A stretch of DNA of 7,047 nt. It comes from Bacteroidales bacterium UBA3816. GTDB lineage: Bacteria; Bacteroidota; Bacteroidia; Bacteroidales; P3. Position numbers and translations under genes: made by a program. Positions 4,755 to 7,047 of the stretch are shown here, piece after piece. The notes under the pieces were generated by a model that was given only the letters and a program-made list of their open reading frames with translations, was not told where the DNA came from and searched no databases. Position 1 is the stretch's first letter, and every line of letters starts with the position of its first letter. The stretch lies in assembly GCA_002368955.1 (NCBI GenBank), contig DFDY01000108.1, positions 1 through 7,047 on the forward strand. The letters run 5' to 3'.

Positions 4755-5354
4755 TTAGTGATACTTGACGAATGGGAAATCATCGACGAATTGTTTTGAG
4801 GAACTATCCTTCCTCATTTCTTCTAAGGCAGGGGAAGCTAATGATCTTTCCATTTGTAAGAGCTGCACTTTCCTCTCCAATCCGCCAGCATAACCTGTCA
4901 GCGAGCCATTGCCCCCTACCACACGGTGGCAGGGAACGATCAGCGAGATGGGATTGTGTGCCACAGCGCCACCCACAGCACGTGCCGACACGCATACCTC
5001 GGGTTGAGCAATAGCCAGACGTTGGGCAATGGCACCATAGGAGACGGTAGAACCATAGGGGATTTTCAGCAGCTCATTCCATACTCGCTGTCGGAAGGTG
5101 CTGCCAAGCAACAAAATGGGAGGGGTGAAACTCGGCTCTCGAGAGCTGAAATATTCGTTGAGCCAACAACAGGTTAGGCTAAAAATGGGCAATATGGGAC
5201 GCACTTGACAATCAAGTCCAATGCCTGCACCATAGTATTTCTGCCCTTCGAACCACAAACCCACCAAGGATTTGCCGTCGGATGCCATGGTGATGTTGCC
5301 CAAGGGCGACTGGTAATGTGCAATGTAGTACATGATTGATAGCACTGAGGTCAT
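4755..5354 (-). CDS. ogt: Methylated-DNA--protein-cysteine S-methyltransferase
   Basis: This suicide repair protein removes the alkyl group from O6-methylguanine (and O4-methylthymine) in DNA onto its own cysteine. In 199-residue numbering the active site is PCHR at 141-144 with acceptor Cys142. SYGAIA (Tyr106) and ARAVGGAVAHNP supply the expected nucleotide-flipping Tyr, arginine finger (Arg125) and Asn134. GSLTGYAGG and RKVQLLQMER (Glu169) complete the C-terminal domain. The N-terminal segment YYIAHYQSPLGNITMASDG matches the usual first strand. Family members normally begin right before that strand, which favours ATG 5333 (192 residues); ATG 5354 directly follows the upstream gene's TAA and would give tight coupling. 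A roughly 30-residue tail after the domain (LEEMRKDSSSKQFVDDFPFVKYH) has no recognised function. All key residues are intact. The absence of an Ada DNA-sensor domain separates it from Ada regulators. Confidence 0.93.
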   Translation of the reverse strand: MTSVLSIMYYIAHYQSPLGNITMASDGKSLVGLWFEGQKYYGAGIGLDCQVRPILPIFSLTCCWLNEYFSSREPSFTPPILLLGSTFRQRVWNELLKIPYGSTVSYGAIAQRLAIAQPEVCVSARAVGGAVAHNPISLIVPCHRVVGGNGSLTGYAGGLERKVQLLQMERSLASPALEEMRKDSSSKQFVDDFPFVKYH

Positions 5355-7046
5355 TTAATAAATACTCTCGCTGGCAGCCTCGTCGCTCTCTTGAAGCTGG
5401 GGTTGCTGTTTAAGGCCGTTGTTGATTTTGTAGGAGAAGCCTATGGTGAGGGTGGGCGAAAGACGATGGTTCTTAACAAACCGATAGAGCTGAGGGCCGT
5501 CGCTGATATGTCCCCAACCGCCAGTGCAGAAAATGTCGCTCAGGCGCAGCGTGAGGGTGCCACGCTTGGCCAACACCTCTTTCTTGACGGCAAGGTCGAA
5601 CCAATAGCTGGCATCCAATTTGGCCTGTAGGTCTAAGCCAGGAGCCATGTATTGGCCGCTGAAATGGATGGTCCAGTCGCGTGGCAGGGTCATGAATGAG
5701 TTGAATTTACCACTGCCTTGAAACAACTCCGAATAGTCGTCGTTGAGCAGTTCGGTGCCTTCGATGCGTTCGTTATAAAGGTTGAGGCTGACATTGAGTT
5801 TCCACCATGCTGTTACCTGCCAGTCGAAGATGAATTCCAATCCGTAGTTGAAGCTCTTGGCAAGGTTCTGCGGGCCGGCAGCCCAATAGCCGTCGTACTG
5901 ACTATTGTAGGGCTCCCACCATGCGTAGCGCGAAGCAGAAAGGCTGTCCCAAACAAATCCATACCAGGTAATCATGTTGTCACTCTGTCGATAATAGGCA
6001 GCGGTGTAGAGGTTTAGTTTGTTGAGGGACAGATTGTAGCTGAGCTCAAAGGCGTTGGTGAACTCGGGGTCGAGGTTGGGGTTGCCAAATCCCAGATGCT
6101 GCCCTTCCATGACATTGATGTAGGGATTGAGGTCCCACATGTGGGGACGGCGCACACGGCGCGAGTAACTGAGCTGTGCACTCTGCTTGGCATTGATTTG
6201 ATAGGAAAGATGGAGGGTGGGATAAAGCTTCCAGTAACTCTTTTCAACCGCAGGGGTGAGAGGATGGTTGACATCCTGACCATAGGTGTAGGCATATTCG
6301 CCTCGCAACCCTGCCTGCAGGGAGAAGGCATCGGAGAAGTTTCCCCCAAAGGTGGCATAGAGGGCATGCACCTGCAAATTGTAGTCGAAATGGGTGGAGG
6401 AGAGCGAGTCGTAGTATTTGTATAGGTCGTGCGAGGGGTTGTACTCGGTGCGGTAGTAGTCGGCCTGCTGGTTGGGCCAGTCGAGGCGACCCTCGTAGCC
6501 GGTTTCTAACCGCCAGTCATTATCAAATGGGCGCAGGTAGTTGAGTTTGAGATTAAGGGCCTGATGGTGGTTGGTGGTGATGCTGTTGCGCAGGTAGTAG
6601 TTGTCCCAATTAGGCAACAGGTGGGCATAGGTTTGCTCCTGGGTGCCGTCGCCATGCACCTGACGGGTGCTGAAGGTGGCATCGAAGGTCAACTCCTCAT
6701 CCTTGCGATTGAATTTCTTCGTGTAGAGGAGGTTGATGGAGTGGTTGATATTGCTGTTGAGGCTGGTATTGACTTGGGTATAGGAAATGGAGTCGTTGTA
6801 GAGCAAGTCTTGGGCATAGGTCCAGTTCTGCCGCTGGCGACTGCCCCCTCTGAGTTGATAGGATAGCAGCAGGCTGTTTTTTTCGTTAAAGAAATATTCG
6901 CCACCCAATTTCACACTCCCCATGAGTCCGGGATTGAGGCTGTACTCGTTGATGAGGTCATGGGTATAGTCTTGCCAATTGTTTCGATGGGCAATGTCGG
7001 TGCGGCCGTAACTGCCACGCACACGTCTGCCCAAATCGGCGTTGAG
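5355..7046 (-). CDS. Outer-membrane beta-barrel protein, TonB-receptor-like (OMP_b-brl_3 type), cut by right edge
   Basis: 563 residues of the C-terminal part are visible, and the frame is open to the last complete codon at 7046, so the N-terminus (signal peptide and any plug domain) lies outside. The apparent TTG start at 7034 is just an internal Leu codon (LNADLGRRVRGSYGR). The sequence is almost all amphipathic aromatic beta strands. Its hallmark is LSYSRRVRRPHMWDLNPYIN, followed by GNPNLDPEFTNAFELSY, a conserved signature of Bacteroidota OMP_b-brl_3 proteins, which resemble TonB-dependent receptors. The last strand is LSPTLTIGFSYKIN, followed by a polar, acidic tail ending in SESIY. A role as gated outer-membrane transporter or surface barrel is inferred from family; no ligand can be named. 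There is no frameshift in the visible part. Its stop directly abuts the first ATG of the methyltransferase gene. Confidence 0.88.
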   Translation of the reverse strand, partial: LNADLGRRVRGSYGRTDIAHRNNWQDYTHDLINEYSLNPGLMGSVKLGGEYFFNEKNSLLLSYQLRGGSRQRQNWTYAQDLLYNDSISYTQVNTSLNSNINHSINLLYTKKFNRKDEELTFDATFSTRQVHGDGTQEQTYAHLLPNWDNYYLRNSITTNHHQALNLKLNYLRPFDNDWRLETGYEGRLDWPNQQADYYRTEYNPSHDLYKYYDSLSSTHFDYNLQVHALYATFGGNFSDAFSLQAGLRGEYAYTYGQDVNHPLTPAVEKSYWKLYPTLHLSYQINAKQSAQLSYSRRVRRPHMWDLNPYINVMEGQHLGFGNPNLDPEFTNAFELSYNLSLNKLNLYTAAYYRQSDNMITWYGFVWDSLSASRYAWWEPYNSQYDGYWAAGPQNLAKSFNYGLEFIFDWQVTAWWKLNVSLNLYNERIEGTELLNDDYSELFQGSGKFNSFMTLPRDWTIHFSGQYMAPGLDLQAKLDASYWFDLAVKKEVLAKRGTLTLRLSDIFCTGGWGHISDGPQLYRFVKNHRLSPTLTIGFSYKINNGLKQQPQLQESDEAASESIY

Positions 7047-7047
7047 G

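Noticed and set aside
6014..6425. Opposite-strand and out-of-frame open frames within the beta-barrel gene
   Set aside because: They are shadows of a continuous frame with clear barrel signatures and show no domains of their own.

Overview
The window looks like Bacteroidota chromosome, most likely Bacteroidales (Prevotella/Bacteroides/Porphyromonas-like). The evidence is protein families, not a named match. They are the C-terminus of a GH106-like glycoside hydrolase, an AAA_14/DUF4143 ATPase, a remnant ending in a type IX secretion (T9SS) sorting domain, a lipobox-bearing small beta-barrel protein, and an outer-membrane beta-barrel of the TonB-receptor-like OMP_b-brl_3 type.

Layout. Bases 1-503 hold the end of a plus-strand glycoside hydrolase cut by the left edge. 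Bases 504-1022 hold no convincing gene: a nine-unit heptamer repeat (651-713), a partly complementary arm (744-753) and one copy of a ~64-bp hairpin element (836-899). A complete leftward DUF4143 ATPase follows (1023-2297). Its upstream region (2304-2480) carries four 23-bp tandem units overlapping a promoter-like sequence, then a 10-bp inverted repeat.

Bases 2600-3961 are a mobile-element graveyard. A leftward terminator-like hairpin precedes an IS30-family transposase remnant that is frameshifted and lacks its catalytic domain. Next is a second copy of the ~63-bp hairpin element bracketed by a 27-bp perfect direct repeat, then the 3' remnant of a PKD/T9SS surface protein with an in-frame TAG. 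Last is a 297-bp non-coding element with 19-bp perfect terminal inverted repeats and a TTA duplication, which has the form of a MITE.

Bases 3965-7046 are a leftward gene cluster: a beta-barrel protein running off the right edge, then a methylated-DNA cysteine methyltransferase whose first possible ATG directly abuts the barrel gene's stop (TAAATG), then a lipoprotein/beta-barrel gene 70 bp further on.

The functional genes (glycan degradation, outer-membrane barrel, alkylation repair) look ordinary for a glycan-using Bacteroidota. The interest lies in the layered small repeats between them: four non-coding repeat types within about 3.3 kb. One of them sits inside what would otherwise be an in-frame join between the IS30 remnant and the surface-protein remnant. 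No CRISPR array, rRNA, tRNA or clearly new multi-gene system was seen.
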